Positions 52,858 to 62,305 of a stretch of 64,000 nt of DNA are shown piece after piece (the stretch's first letter is position 1; each line of letters starts with the position of its first letter). Position numbers and translations under genes: made by a program. This DNA comes from Anaerolineaceae bacterium (lineage in GTDB: Bacteria > Chloroflexota > Anaerolineae > Anaerolineales > Anaerolineaceae): positions 62,001-126,000 of the forward strand of contig JAFPZX010000187.1 of the NCBI GenBank assembly GCA_017417055.1, written 5' to 3'. The notes beneath the pieces were generated by a model, which ran no database searches, was not told where the DNA came from, and saw only the letters and a program-made list of their open reading frames with translations.

Positions 52858-54281
52858 GGATATATATCAGTACTTTCATCTGCGGAAATGACGATTGATA
52901 GAACTTTCTGATTGTTATGGTGCATTTGGTAATCCACATACGTCAACGCAGAATTATAACGGGACCCACGTGAAGTATCACCATTTATTTCAGCTACGCC
53001 ATCTAAAATAGCACCTATCGCATAGCAAAATCCATCTGTATCCAATAGAATTGCACCATCAATAGCGGTAAGAGATAAAATATTCTTTTCATTTATTTCA
53101 GTTGGATTTAATTTTATTGCACGATTCGATTCTGAGAGTCGAATACACTCTTGCTGAACATTTTTTAATATAACGATTGTCGTTCCATGGGACTGTTTTT
53201 TTGCAATTTCAACTATTTGTGATAATTTTTCTGAATTACAATCTGTACCAAATATTGATTGTATGGCAGTTTTGAGCCGATTATTAAATGATTGGTCTTT
53301 TATTTGAAATGTAACCGAATTGAAAAACAGCAAAGACTGATTTACATGAGTGAAAATATTCCATTTTCCATTCCCGTGGAATTCAATTCCCGTTCCGGCA
53401 TCATTTGAATTTCTCAGGTAAATTCCGATCACAGATCCATTTTCAATCAAAAGGACATTATCAGAATCACTCATCTCCAACAATTTTCGAACTTGTCTGA
53501 CATTTTCCTTTCCAATCGGTATACTATTTTCAAATTTGATGAAAGCGTTTTTCTTAACTGCTTCATTATAGTTCCATAAAACGCCATGGTTCTGTTCTTT
53601 TTCGTATGGTGCCGATGCAATAAGACATAAGGCTTCATAGAAATTTTCTTGCTGATTTTTATCATTGTTCTTTAGAAATTTGTTGGATAAAAATTGTAAT
53701 GCTGTATTTCGCACAATTCCATAAATATTTTGTTTTTCGATCAAGTCTTTGAACTTCATTTCTTTTTGTACTGATACTCTGTCTAAGGAATTTTTGATCT
53801 CGATAATAAATTTATTAAATAATATTTCAATCAGTTCTTTGTTTTGCAGCGTTCCTATGTAAAAAAGAGAACTGATAAAAGCAGATGCATTTTTGTCGAA
53901 TTTTCCGATAAATTTCGGAATCCCGATAGTTTCATAACCAACAGGCTTTTGCTGCCTCAATATAGAGGTAAGTGTGTCGCTGAACGGATCAAAAGTATAA
54001 AGTCCGGTATCGAAATTATCTTCATCAAACTCCAACTCAGAATCGGTGATACATAACAAACCGGAATCGATCATTTGTGCGAGAGGCTTATCCAGAGAAT
54101 AAATAAACAGGCTTGCATTTGTCTTTAATGCAAACATTAATTGAATATCTATGTATTGACTGTTTAATGCAACAAGCAATTGGTGAAACACCTCGTTCAG
54201 AAGAATAACAACTTTGTATTCAGTTTTTAAATCGTTATAGATAACTTTCATTTTTATCAAGAGGAATGAATCTGGAATCAA
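52851..54281 (-). CDS. Protein with a C-terminal diadenylate-cyclase-like (DisA_N/DAC) domain
   Basis: 476 residues (466 if the second Met at 54251 is used), AT-rich. The last 80 residues match the DAC domain that makes cyclic di-AMP: LTAIDGAILLDTDGFCYAIGAIL holds the DGA motif (Asp408), and RGSRYNSAL stands where G-T-R-H-R-x-A is expected, with RYN (441-443) in place of R-H-R. IVISADEST corresponds to the v-S-E-E strand. The first 300 residues are not recognised; they may be a sensor. The changed RHR motif makes activity uncertain. Next to it lie a Sel1 protein and the exopolysaccharide cluster. Confidence 0.65.
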   Translation of the reverse strand: MIPDSFLLIKMKVIYNDLKTEYKVVILLNEVFHQLLVALNSQYIDIQLMFALKTNASLFIYSLDKPLAQMIDSGLLCITDSELEFDEDNFDTGLYTFDPFSDTLTSILRQQKPVGYETIGIPKFIGKFDKNASAFISSLFYIGTLQNKELIEILFNKFIIEIKNSLDRVSVQKEMKFKDLIEKQNIYGIVRNTALQFLSNKFLKNNDKNQQENFYEALCLIASAPYEKEQNHGVLWNYNEAVKKNAFIKFENSIPIGKENVRQVRKLLEMSDSDNVLLIENGSVIGIYLRNSNDAGTGIEFHGNGKWNIFTHVNQSLLFFNSVTFQIKDQSFNNRLKTAIQSIFGTDCNSEKLSQIVEIAKKQSHGTTIVILKNVQQECIRLSESNRAIKLNPTEINEKNILSLTAIDGAILLDTDGFCYAIGAILDGVAEINGDTSRGSRYNSALTYVDYQMHHNNQKVLSIVISADESTDIYPG

Positions 54282-54587
54282 ATTATAATGATACTTCAGC
54301 TAAGATCATTACATATATCATTCGTTATATTTGCGATCATCGTTATTACGTTGACAAATATTCTCCGACCTCCTATTTTGAGGTCAATAAATATGTCGAA
54401 ATTCCAGTTTATGTGAAAGATTTCCAGAAACGGAATGGCGAGATTGCTTATTCCATCTGTGACCAGAAAAAATTCGCCTCATCACGTGGTGAACTTTTTT
54501 GATTTCGAGCTTCTATGGCAATCCATTTCCGTGATTGAAACGCTTGCCCAACAAAACAATCAGTTTTTCACGGATTTGAGCAGATTT
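54282..54587. other. Gene-free region with a duplicated segment and gene-end element copy C
   Basis: 54370-54425 (TATTTTGAGGTCAATAAATATGT then a weakly similar stretch) recurs at 55812-55865. 54495-54590 (TTTTTTGATTTCGAGCTTCTATGGC ... GATTTGAGCAGATTTTCA) is copy C of the gene-end element and includes the TGA stop of the dehydrogenase gene. A 78-codon open frame on + (54266-54502) covers part of this; its second copy is stop-broken, so it is more likely a remnant than a gene. Confidence 0.45.
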
Positions 54588-55772
54588 TCAATCACGGCAG
54601 AAAATATCGCGTGAATATACTTTTTCTTGTACCTCCCGGAGTTCATCGGTTATACGGTTGGCGGCGATCACATCGGAACGCTGAGCAAAGGCAGTGAAAT
54701 TATTCACTACCTCAAAACCTTCATAATCCGGTTGTTTCCAGGTGGGTTCATAAATGATCACTTTAACCCCCGCGGATGCGATGTTCCGCATGACGTAGAG
54801 CGTGCTGCTTTCGCGGAAGTTGTCAGAGCCGGATTTCATGGTCAAGCGGTAGATGCCTACGCACTGCGGATATTTGGCAAGGATCTGATCAGCGACAAAG
54901 TGTTTGCGGATATCATTGGATTCCACAATAGCGCTTATGAGGCTCTGTGGGGTTTCGGCATATTCAGCCAGCAGCTGTTTGGTATCCTTCGGCAGGCAGT
55001 AGCCGCCATAACCAAAGGAAGGATTGTTGTAGAAATCGCAAATGCGGCTGTCCAGGCAGACGCCGCGAATGATCTCATCAGTATTCAGTCCGCGGGTTAC
55101 GGCGAAGTTATCCAGCTCATTGAAATAAGCTGCTCTCATGGCGAGATAGGTGTTGGAGAAGAGTTTTACTGCTTCGGCTTCGGTGGAGTGCATGAATAAA
55201 ACTGGTATATCCAGCTTCACCGCACCTTCCTGGAGAAGAGAGGCAAAAATCTTCGCCCGCTTAAACAAAGCTTCATCTTCCAGACGTGCTCCAATGATGA
55301 TGCGTCCGGGATAAAGATTGTCATAAAGGGCATGCCCCTCACGCAGAAATTCGGGAGAGAAAAAGAGATTCTTGTCGGGCAGCTCATGCCTCATCCTGCG
55401 GGTAAAACCAATGGGAATTGTGGACTTGATGACGATCGTTCCTATGGTGTTATATTTCCGGATTGTCCGAATGGCAGCCTCAACGGAAGATGTATCAAAT
55501 TTATGTGTTTCCACATCATAGTTGGTCGGTGTGGCGACGATAAAAAACTCAGCACCAGTATAAGCTTCTTCCGGATCCAGCGTTGCGTGCAAATCGATTT
55601 TCTTTTCCCGCAGAAATTGCTCAATCTCCGCATCCCGAATCGGAGAAACTCCCCAATTGATTTTCTCCACCTTCTCGGGAATTATATCCACCGCATAAAC
55701 ACTGTGATGCTGCGCCAACAAAACGGACAGAGAAAGCCCGACATATCCGGTTCCTGCTACGGCTATTTTCAT
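54588..55772 (-). CDS. ugd: UDP-glucose 6-dehydrogenase type nucleotide-sugar dehydrogenase
   Basis: 394 residues. The NAD loop is MKIAVAGTGYVGLSLSVLL. The catalytic Cys is in FGYGGYCLPKDTKQL (about 258), the family fingerprint FSPEFLREGHALYD is present, and the C-terminal UDP-binding domain holds YEP. This points to the shorter UDP-glucose dehydrogenase group of Ugd/TuaD type giving UDP-glucuronate, although UDP-galactose or related sugars cannot be excluded. GC is higher than in the genes to its left on the transcript, so it may be native while the following cluster was acquired. It would supply the exopolysaccharide made by this cluster. Confidence 0.92.
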   Translation of the reverse strand: MKIAVAGTGYVGLSLSVLLAQHHSVYAVDIIPEKVEKINWGVSPIRDAEIEQFLREKKIDLHATLDPEEAYTGAEFFIVATPTNYDVETHKFDTSSVEAAIRTIRKYNTIGTIVIKSTIPIGFTRRMRHELPDKNLFFSPEFLREGHALYDNLYPGRIIIGARLEDEALFKRAKIFASLLQEGAVKLDIPVLFMHSTEAEAVKLFSNTYLAMRAAYFNELDNFAVTRGLNTDEIIRGVCLDSRICDFYNNPSFGYGGYCLPKDTKQLLAEYAETPQSLISAIVESNDIRKHFVADQILAKYPQCVGIYRLTMKSGSDNFRESSTLYVMRNIASAGVKVIIYEPTWKQPDYEGFEVVNNFTAFAQRSDVIAANRITDELREVQEKVYSRDIFCRD

Positions 55773-56222
55773 AATTTAATCCTATCGTAGACTAATATTC
55801 TTCGGTTTCATATTTTGAGGTCAATAAATATGTTTAAAATCCTGATTATAAGAGTGATTCAGGAATGTAAAGGTGAAGTTAAATATTTCTTCTATATTCA
55901 ACATAAAACTGCTATTAATTAATATAGAAAGCACAAGCTTTGTCTGATTATTACCTAAATATAAGCTTTATAATACTCATTATTTGAAAACGACTCCTAA
56001 CCAGAGGAGATAGTCTTCTCACTGATCTTAGACCGCAATCATCGGATATATTGCCAGCTCACCCGAAAAAAAATTTTTTCGGTTCATGCTGGCGGCATAA
56101 ACTGTCCAAGAATGGCATTCAAATCATAACTCTTTGCAAAATATTTAGATTCCGAGTTCAATGTCAATACGTAATCAAAACTCTTATCTAATAAACTGTT
56201 CCAGTTTATTGGATAAGAGCAG
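55773..56222. other. AT-rich gene-free region with strong hairpin and gene-end element copy D
   Basis: 450 bases without a gene. 55812-55865 repeats the segment at 54370. 56053-56093 forms a hairpin with GCCAGC/GCTGGC outside and CCGAAAAAA/TTTTTTCGG inside, the strongest fold in this gap. 56147-56228 (TTAGATTCCGAGTTCAATG ... AAGAGCAGCTATTCC) is copy D of the gene-end element and includes the TAG stop of the next gene. Confidence 0.5.
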
Positions 56223-57314
56223 CTATTCCAAAAGATCATTTAAAAAAGTTAATGCATCTAACTGGATTTCATTAACTCTTTTATTTACGTTATCATAATC
56301 AATTATAGAAAAAACATTTAATTGCTTGTGCACATATTGTACTCTATCTAAAAGTCCGACTTTTTTTAATATGTCTGTCTTTCTGCTATCATTACTATCT
56401 TCGAGCCTTTCGATTGTTGAGAATTGCTTATTCAAAATGATTGAAAAAACAGTTCCATGAAATGAATCAGTGTAAACAAATTGTGAATTTTTCAAAAGAG
56501 AAAGAAATTCTAACGGTCCCGCATCACTTATAACCGTTTTATTCAAATTATATTTGGTGATTCTGGGACTGATAATTATTAACTTACAGTTCATTCGATT
56601 TGCAATTTCTTCTGCACCTTTGACTTTACGATCTAAATCATCAGTTTTTACGAAATAAGCAACTACATATTTATTTTGATTAATTTCGTCTCGTATAATT
56701 GTTTTCCACTCCTCTGCTGATAATAAAAAGACCGGATCAACGATTGGCTTTACCTGCTTTCCCGCTAATTCACTTACAACACTGATAGATGTTTCTTCCC
56801 GGACAGTAATAGTTTCAAATTCACGAATCCATTTTTTATACGGAAATAAGACAGAAGCTGATGCTTTTCCGATACTTACCGCATATCCAATCTTTTTAGC
56901 AGTAGTTTTAAAAGGATAAAAAAAAGCTTGATTAAAATCATCAACCATTGGATTCCATACCTGATCACTTCCCGAAAATAGATAATTGAAATCGTTGGCT
57001 GTTATGTAAGCCTCTAACTCCTCAATAGTTTTTATTCGCGGACTCAATGAAAGATGCTCTTTTAGGAATTTATGAATTCGCTTCTCTCGCATTAATCTTT
57101 GAGTATGAAATGGAAGCAAGAGAATATTTTTTATTTGATTCTTTAATCCATATTTTCTGTATAGAGAATTATTGTCTTCCTGTTTTTCAGAGACGAAATT
57201 AACAACCTCGCATTGATGTCCTATATTCGAAATTGCGTGTTGCAAGGCATAACACTGAAGTATCGCACCATAATTATTAGCAAAATGATATGTTATAATA
57301 GCTGCTTTTTTCAT
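56223..57314 (-). CDS. Polysaccharide pyruvyl transferase family protein
   Basis: 363 residues. The N-terminal YHFANNYGAILQCYALQ loop, the FSGSDQVWNPM motif and the late YTDSFHGTVFSIIL motif (catalytic-region His) define the CsaB/WcaK-like family, which adds pyruvate ketals from phosphoenolpyruvate to sugars. It lies 39 bases after the Fe-S protein gene. The pair is a frequent arrangement in exopolysaccharide clusters. Cytosolic, acting on a lipid-linked sugar. Confidence 0.92.
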   Translation of the reverse strand: MKKAAIITYHFANNYGAILQCYALQHAISNIGHQCEVVNFVSEKQEDNNSLYRKYGLKNQIKNILLLPFHTQRLMREKRIHKFLKEHLSLSPRIKTIEELEAYITANDFNYLFSGSDQVWNPMVDDFNQAFFYPFKTTAKKIGYAVSIGKASASVLFPYKKWIREFETITVREETSISVVSELAGKQVKPIVDPVFLLSAEEWKTIIRDEINQNKYVVAYFVKTDDLDRKVKGAEEIANRMNCKLIIISPRITKYNLNKTVISDAGPLEFLSLLKNSQFVYTDSFHGTVFSIILNKQFSTIERLEDSNDSRKTDILKKVGLLDRVQYVHKQLNVFSIIDYDNVNKRVNEIQLDALTFLNDLLE

Positions 57315-57352
57315 TTTAAGTTTACCTGATAAAAACCTTTGTGGTTGTCAAT

Positions 57353-58588
57353 TTAATTTTTTTTATAACGAAGCTTTTTACGTTTTACTTTATCAACCAC
57401 AGATTGAGGAATTAAGAATTTGACTAAATGCATAATTTGATTAATACAAAGATAATTCTTTATTCTGTTATTTTTTGCAATACTTCCAAAAGCATGTAAA
57501 GCTGCATAATCAAAATCATGTGTTTTTCCATATGCATTTTGGAATTCTATACTAATATGGTTTTTGGGAAAGGGATGATTCAATTGCTTTTGAAAAGTAA
57601 AGGGTTCTTCAATATTACGTTCATGTGAAACAATACTGTCTTTACACAATTCTTTATATAGCTTTGCACCTTTTTCTGTATTAACCAAAACGCAAGAGAT
57701 TTTTTTTCTGCCTTTATACCATGGTTCAATCAACCCTAATCCGGAATAATCACTTATCGTTAAATCACCAGGCCTATTTCTTTGAGCGAATCTGCATTGA
57801 TAACAACAGTCCCTGTTTATGAACGCATTATGATAGCCGATTTGATACAAATCATCATCTTGTACAGCTTTTTTATAAAATCTCTTCTTGGAATCTGATA
57901 AACTGAAATAAAAATTTTCTGTACCAAATTCAGGATCTCTAAAATAAATTTTTTCTACTTTATGTTGTTTGCTTTTTGATATATTTTTTATATGTTGCTT
58001 TAAAAACTCAGGTGAAGGAGTACCATGACAAATAAGATCTACTGTAAACAATTTTTCTTCACAATGATATAATTCGACATAATTCCTAATTGCTTTAACT
58101 TGACATGGTAAACCAATAAAAAAAACTGTATTGCCTTTTTTTAAACAATTAACAATTTTCAAATAGATATCGTCCATAAAACTGAATGTGTATTTTGAAT
58201 TTTGAAATTTTGAGATATCTTCTTTATTTTCAGACAAAAAATAATGTGATTCATACTCCTCAGTAAACGAAACACCGGCAAAAAAAAATTTTTGCTTACA
58301 AGCATAATTATATATTTCAGCAGCTATGCCGCCTGAAGCAGAATTTTTATGAACAAATGAAGAATTAGACCATGCAGCATATGCTTTCAATGGGTATGAT
58401 TCTGATTTTTTTGTCATATTTGGACATACTAATGTACATTTATTACAATGAATACAAATTGAATCTTCTTTTACAAAATACCATGAATCGTCAGTACGAA
58501 ATTGTCGTGTAATGCATTTTTTTGGACAGATTATTTCACAAGCTCCACATGCTGTACATTCATTTTTGTTGCAAATGCTTTGAATCAT
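57353..58588 (-). CDS. Fe-S protein with F420 hydrogenase beta-subunit-like domain
   Basis: 411 residues. Two 4Fe-4S ferredoxin motifs are at the N-terminus: CTACGACEIICPKKC (about 11-25) and CIHCNKCTLVCP (about 45-56). A coenzyme-F420 hydrogenase/dehydrogenase beta-type domain follows, with SASGGIAAEIY, FFIGLPCQVKAIRNY, DLICHGTPSPEF, and a later cysteine cluster CCYQCRFA with GDLTISDYSG. Such proteins often sit beside pyruvyl transferases in polysaccharide clusters, where the electron-transfer role is unclear. Confidence 0.9.
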   Translation of the reverse strand: MIQSICNKNECTACGACEIICPKKCITRQFRTDDSWYFVKEDSICIHCNKCTLVCPNMTKKSESYPLKAYAAWSNSSFVHKNSASGGIAAEIYNYACKQKFFFAGVSFTEEYESHYFLSENKEDISKFQNSKYTFSFMDDIYLKIVNCLKKGNTVFFIGLPCQVKAIRNYVELYHCEEKLFTVDLICHGTPSPEFLKQHIKNISKSKQHKVEKIYFRDPEFGTENFYFSLSDSKKRFYKKAVQDDDLYQIGYHNAFINRDCCYQCRFAQRNRPGDLTISDYSGLGLIEPWYKGRKKISCVLVNTEKGAKLYKELCKDSIVSHERNIEEPFTFQKQLNHPFPKNHISIEFQNAYGKTHDFDYAALHAFGSIAKNNRIKNYLCINQIMHLVKFLIPQSVVDKVKRKKLRYKKN

Positions 58589-58630
58589 AAAAAGATTTAT
58601 CCTTTATATTTAGTGAAGTATAATATATTC

Positions 58631-59755
58631 CTAATTTCTCATAAGTTTTTCAACAATTTTATTTATTGTTGACACATTATCAACACTGTTATAAAAATTA
58701 ACTCCATTTATGCTTATTTCTTCATAATGGTTTTCTATTATTTCAAATGCATCAGCAATATTCTCATATGTAAATTCAACACAAATTCCTGCATTAGCTT
58801 TACCGATAGTATTCTTTAATCCTGGTAAATTATTTGCAATAATTGGCACACCGAAAAACGAATATTCAAAGATTTTATTTGGCGCACAAAATACTTTATT
58901 TAATTGATCATCACGATAAAAAACTAACCCAATATAAGCATTGGCAGTAATCTGTAAATGCATAGGTGCAGGAATATAATCAAAAAAAAATGTTTTATCG
59001 TGGATTGCTTTTACTTCTTCAAATATATTATATTTATCTATTCCTATCAAAATCAGATACATATCCGGATATTTATCATGCAAAACATGGGCTATAACCG
59101 TATAAAATTCAGAATTTTGAAGCACACCCTGACTGATAACAAATTTTTCGCCATTTGTTATATCAAGAATAGCCTTTCCTGTTTCAGTTGTAGGAACCTC
59201 ACCCCGTTTAAATTCAATATTGTAGGGCTTGTTTGGAATAATATAAGGCAATTGTTTCAAATCAAACCAGTTTTTCATAAGATAGGCTCTAGTTTCTTCA
59301 CATACAGTGACGATTTTGGCATTTCTTGCTATTCGTTTTAATGCAAATAATTTATACTTATGCGTGTCCAGTAATTCTAAAAAGGAAACGACGTAATTCC
59401 ATTTTCTCAAGGCACCATACATCGGAATAATTGTCTCAGCATTACCGAACCAAAGAATTGCATTTTTATTGTCGATTTTTTTTAGGAATTTCTGTAATGA
59501 ATTTCTGAAACTTATCCAATTGTTAACTTTATCTAATTTTGATGGTAATATGTTTCTTGGATCGGTTAATTGAATACAGGTGATCCCCTCATCTTCCAGT
59601 TTTTTAATAATGATTTCGTCACTAGACCCATACAGTACAGTAACATTTATCCCAATGTCATTTAATATTCTGATTTGAGAGACGCACGGGGGATAATAGT
59701 GCAATGTAGATTTTACAATGTAATAAATATTTTTTCTGTTGGACAGATTATTCAC
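58631..59755 (-). CDS. Glycosyltransferase, GT4-like GT-B fold
   Basis: 374 residues without a signal peptide. The N-terminal domain is diverged (SQIRILNDIGINVTVLYGS). The C-terminal domain shows ISQGVLQNSEFYT, LILIGID and the donor motif APNKIFEYSFFGVPIIANNLPGLKNTI, as in GT4 enzymes, without a perfect E-x7-E. It overlaps the flippase stop by eight bases. It probably adds one sugar to the repeat unit. Confidence 0.8.
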   Translation of the reverse strand: MNNLSNRKNIYYIVKSTLHYYPPCVSQIRILNDIGINVTVLYGSSDEIIIKKLEDEGITCIQLTDPRNILPSKLDKVNNWISFRNSLQKFLKKIDNKNAILWFGNAETIIPMYGALRKWNYVVSFLELLDTHKYKLFALKRIARNAKIVTVCEETRAYLMKNWFDLKQLPYIIPNKPYNIEFKRGEVPTTETGKAILDITNGEKFVISQGVLQNSEFYTVIAHVLHDKYPDMYLILIGIDKYNIFEEVKAIHDKTFFFDYIPAPMHLQITANAYIGLVFYRDDQLNKVFCAPNKIFEYSFFGVPIIANNLPGLKNTIGKANAGICVEFTYENIADAFEIIENHYEEISINGVNFYNSVDNVSTINKIVEKLMRN

Positions 59756-61004
59756 TTTTTTTCAAGACCCTTTTTTTTAAAATAAATAACAGCATTATGG
59801 ATAAAGTAGCTTCCGTTATCAATGATGATAAAGCTGTTCCATATAATTGAAAATACGGACATAACAAAAAGTTTAACAAAACAAGAATTAATGTACTGTA
59901 AAGAATGCATTTACTATAATATTCTTTATACCCCATCGCAACTAATGTTTGTATACCCAAAAAATTGTTAATAATCCCTAACAGAGATTGAGGACATAAC
60001 AAAAGTATTATATTTGAATATTTAGTAAACTCAACACCAAATAAAAGTGAAATCAATGTTCTGCGCAAAATTACTATAAGAACACATATTATTCCGAATA
60101 ATCCAACAACAGACAACATTAATTTTTTTACGAGTGAAATTGCTTTTTCATATGATTCGCTGTAACATTGACTGAGATAAGGGAAAAGTGCTTGGCTGAT
60201 TGGTGAAAAACACATATTTAGTATATACGGTATTTTATAAATAGCAGAATATGCTCCAACGATTTCAATGTTAGCAAAAATACCAAGTATTGTAATTCCA
60301 ACACTACCAAAAACTCTTGCTATAGCATTAGATGTGAACAAGACCCATCCATCCCGTAATTCGTTGACAATTTCTGATATACTTGCGAAACTTGGATGAA
60401 TATTGAATCTGTGAACAGCGACAAAAAGTCCCAGAAATGAAGAAACTAAGAATGTAAATGCATAAAGGAAACAATACAAAGAAACATGGTCTGATTTTTT
60501 TACAAAAAGAAAAATCAGTATCATCGATGAGATCCGACCGGTCAAATTTACTATTGTTATAAACTTCATCTCCTGCTTTCCTTGAAATAGCCAATTCATT
60601 TGGAAAACAACTGAAAGAACAATCAGCATAAGAATCATCATATTCTTGTGTCTCACAGGATCTCTATTTATAATATAAAAAAGATTAAGGATAATTAGAC
60701 TAAAGAAGAACAATACAGCTCTGGAACAAACAATGCTGCGCCATAATCTATTTTCTTCTGATGAATCTTTGCTAATGGCTATCTTTCTTGCACCATTTAA
60801 GGTATACCCATATTCGACCAATACCTGGAAATATGTGATCCAATTATAAGCAACAGAAAACTGACCATATCCCACTGCTCCAAGAATCCTAGTTATATAA
60901 GGGATGGTTAATAGAGGCAAAACCGTATTTGCAAATTGCAACAAATACAGCCATAAACCATTTTTGAAAACACTACTTTTAATAATAGGATTAATTATAT
61001 TCAA
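59748..61004 (-). CDS. Oligosaccharide flippase (Wzx, MATE/MVF superfamily)
   Basis: 418 residues with 12 predicted membrane helices. The opening NGLWLYLLQFANTVLPLLTIPYITRILG (given in part) and VAYNWITYFQVLVEYGYTLNGARKIA are typical of RfbX/Wzx flippases. It moves the lipid-linked repeat to the outside for the polymerase encoded by the upstream gene. Sequence is markedly AT-rich. Confidence 0.9.
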   Translation of the reverse strand: MNIINPIIKSSVFKNGLWLYLLQFANTVLPLLTIPYITRILGAVGYGQFSVAYNWITYFQVLVEYGYTLNGARKIAISKDSSEENRLWRSIVCSRAVLFFFSLIILNLFYIINRDPVRHKNMMILMLIVLSVVFQMNWLFQGKQEMKFITIVNLTGRISSMILIFLFVKKSDHVSLYCFLYAFTFLVSSFLGLFVAVHRFNIHPSFASISEIVNELRDGWVLFTSNAIARVFGSVGITILGIFANIEIVGAYSAIYKIPYILNMCFSPISQALFPYLSQCYSESYEKAISLVKKLMLSVVGLFGIICVLIVILRRTLISLLFGVEFTKYSNIILLLCPQSLLGIINNFLGIQTLVAMGYKEYYSKCILYSTLILVLLNFLLCPYFQLYGTALSSLITEATLSIMLLFILKKRVLKKSE

Positions 61005-61027
61005 TTTCCCAATACGCCTTTTCCAGT

Positions 61028-62305
61028 TTAAAACATTTTTGCTATTTTTTTCTTCTTCAAAAAAGAGAAATTGGCATGCTTTGACATAATAATAATTACT
61101 AAAACCGGTATGAGAATCATAATGGCATCAAGAGCTTGCGTAAGTAAATTAGTAAGAATCAATAAATAAACAACCTTTTCGCGTAACTCATTTGTATTAT
61201 CAGCTAAGTAGCACAAAATCAATAAAACAATAATTGTTATTGGCATCCCAAACCAACTAAAATTGCAAATATTCATTTCAAAAATTGAAGGTGTTGTACC
61301 TGACGGAATATTTGAGATATCTACACCAAGAATAGAAGCAGTTAAATAGCGATAATGAGGATATGGCTTATTAGGCCAAATACTTCTAGGTACAAAAATA
61401 AAGATATCTGCTAACAATGATTGTCCGGTGTAGTCAAGTATAGGGCGTTTATCAAATAAAACTTGTTTTATGACATACTTTACAACGTCATCTCTTCCAA
61501 AATCGACTCTCAAAGTTCCATACATATATTCAGAAGCAGAAGTTACCTTAATATTTGATAAGTAATATATTGAAAAGAAAACAATAAAAATAATACTTAT
61601 TTCTACAACAAAAAAAAGATTTATTCTCTTTTTCGATTTGATATTTGTCATTTGATAAAGATAAAAGATAACTTCTCCAATAGTTACAATAATATATCTT
61701 TTCCCATTCAGCCAGATTAGAATTAAAAAAAAGGAAAATAGTATAAGTAAATCTTTTTTTGTTCTTGTTCTCGAATAAAATCTTGTGACATATAAATATA
61801 CACTCAGAATAATCATCTGATTTATAATTCGACTATCACCGTCTTCAATATTTCGTCTGCTTAATGTTGTATAGCCAGAAAAAATATCAATACCATATTT
61901 AACAACGACGTAAATAATAGGTAATAATATAAATATAATATCTAAGTTTTTCTTTCTTAAAAAGGAAAACGTTATCTTATAGTCTGAAGCTATCTTTAGA
62001 TTATGGGATAAATTGTTAGCATATAATTGAAGACTCAATAAAGTAATTAATATATATATATTATAAACCAGACAAACATCTTCATTATCGATTACATCAC
62101 CAAAAACCCGGTAATAATAAACATATTGAGGTTTACCAAAAAAAACATCTATAAAAACAGGAAGACAGTTAAACACAAAAATAAGAAGAATTACATAATC
62201 AGAAATCGATCGAGAACTATACTTGATAACCCGAATAAAAGATGTGTATGTAAATAGAAAGGAAAAAAATATAAAAAAAATGTTAATAATTAATACAAAA
62301 TTCAT
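61028..62305 (-). CDS. Oligosaccharide repeat-unit polymerase-like membrane protein (Wzy type)
   Basis: 425 residues with 11-12 membrane helices and a large external loop around 250-320 (FVPRSIWPNKPYPHYR, PSIFEMNICNF), the pattern of O-antigen/EPS polymerases of the oligosaccharide repeat unit type. The P-R-S-I-W-P-N-K-P phrase is common in this family. It overlaps the upstream glycosyltransferase by four bases and precedes the flippase gene, as in Wzx/Wzy-dependent clusters. Confidence 0.85.
   Translation of the reverse strand: MNFVLIINIFFIFFSFLFTYTSFIRVIKYSSRSISDYVILLIFVFNCLPVFIDVFFGKPQYVYYYRVFGDVIDNEDVCLVYNIYILITLLSLQLYANNLSHNLKIASDYKITFSFLRKKNLDIIFILLPIIYVVVKYGIDIFSGYTTLSRRNIEDGDSRIINQMIILSVYLYVTRFYSRTRTKKDLLILFSFFLILIWLNGKRYIIVTIGEVIFYLYQMTNIKSKKRINLFFVVEISIIFIVFFSIYYLSNIKVTSASEYMYGTLRVDFGRDDVVKYVIKQVLFDKRPILDYTGQSLLADIFIFVPRSIWPNKPYPHYRYLTASILGVDISNIPSGTTPSIFEMNICNFSWFGMPITIIVLLILCYLADNTNELREKVVYLLILTNLLTQALDAIMILIPVLVIIIMSKHANFSFLKKKKIAKMF

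Noticed and set aside
54266..54502. 78-codon open frame on +
   Set aside because: It overlaps the start of the diadenylate-cyclase-like gene, has no recognisable domain, and its partial second copy at 55812 is interrupted by stops.
52761..56228. Integron cassette array
   Set aside because: Elements lie at gene ends, but no GTTRRRY/RYYYAAC core sites or integron integrase are visible.
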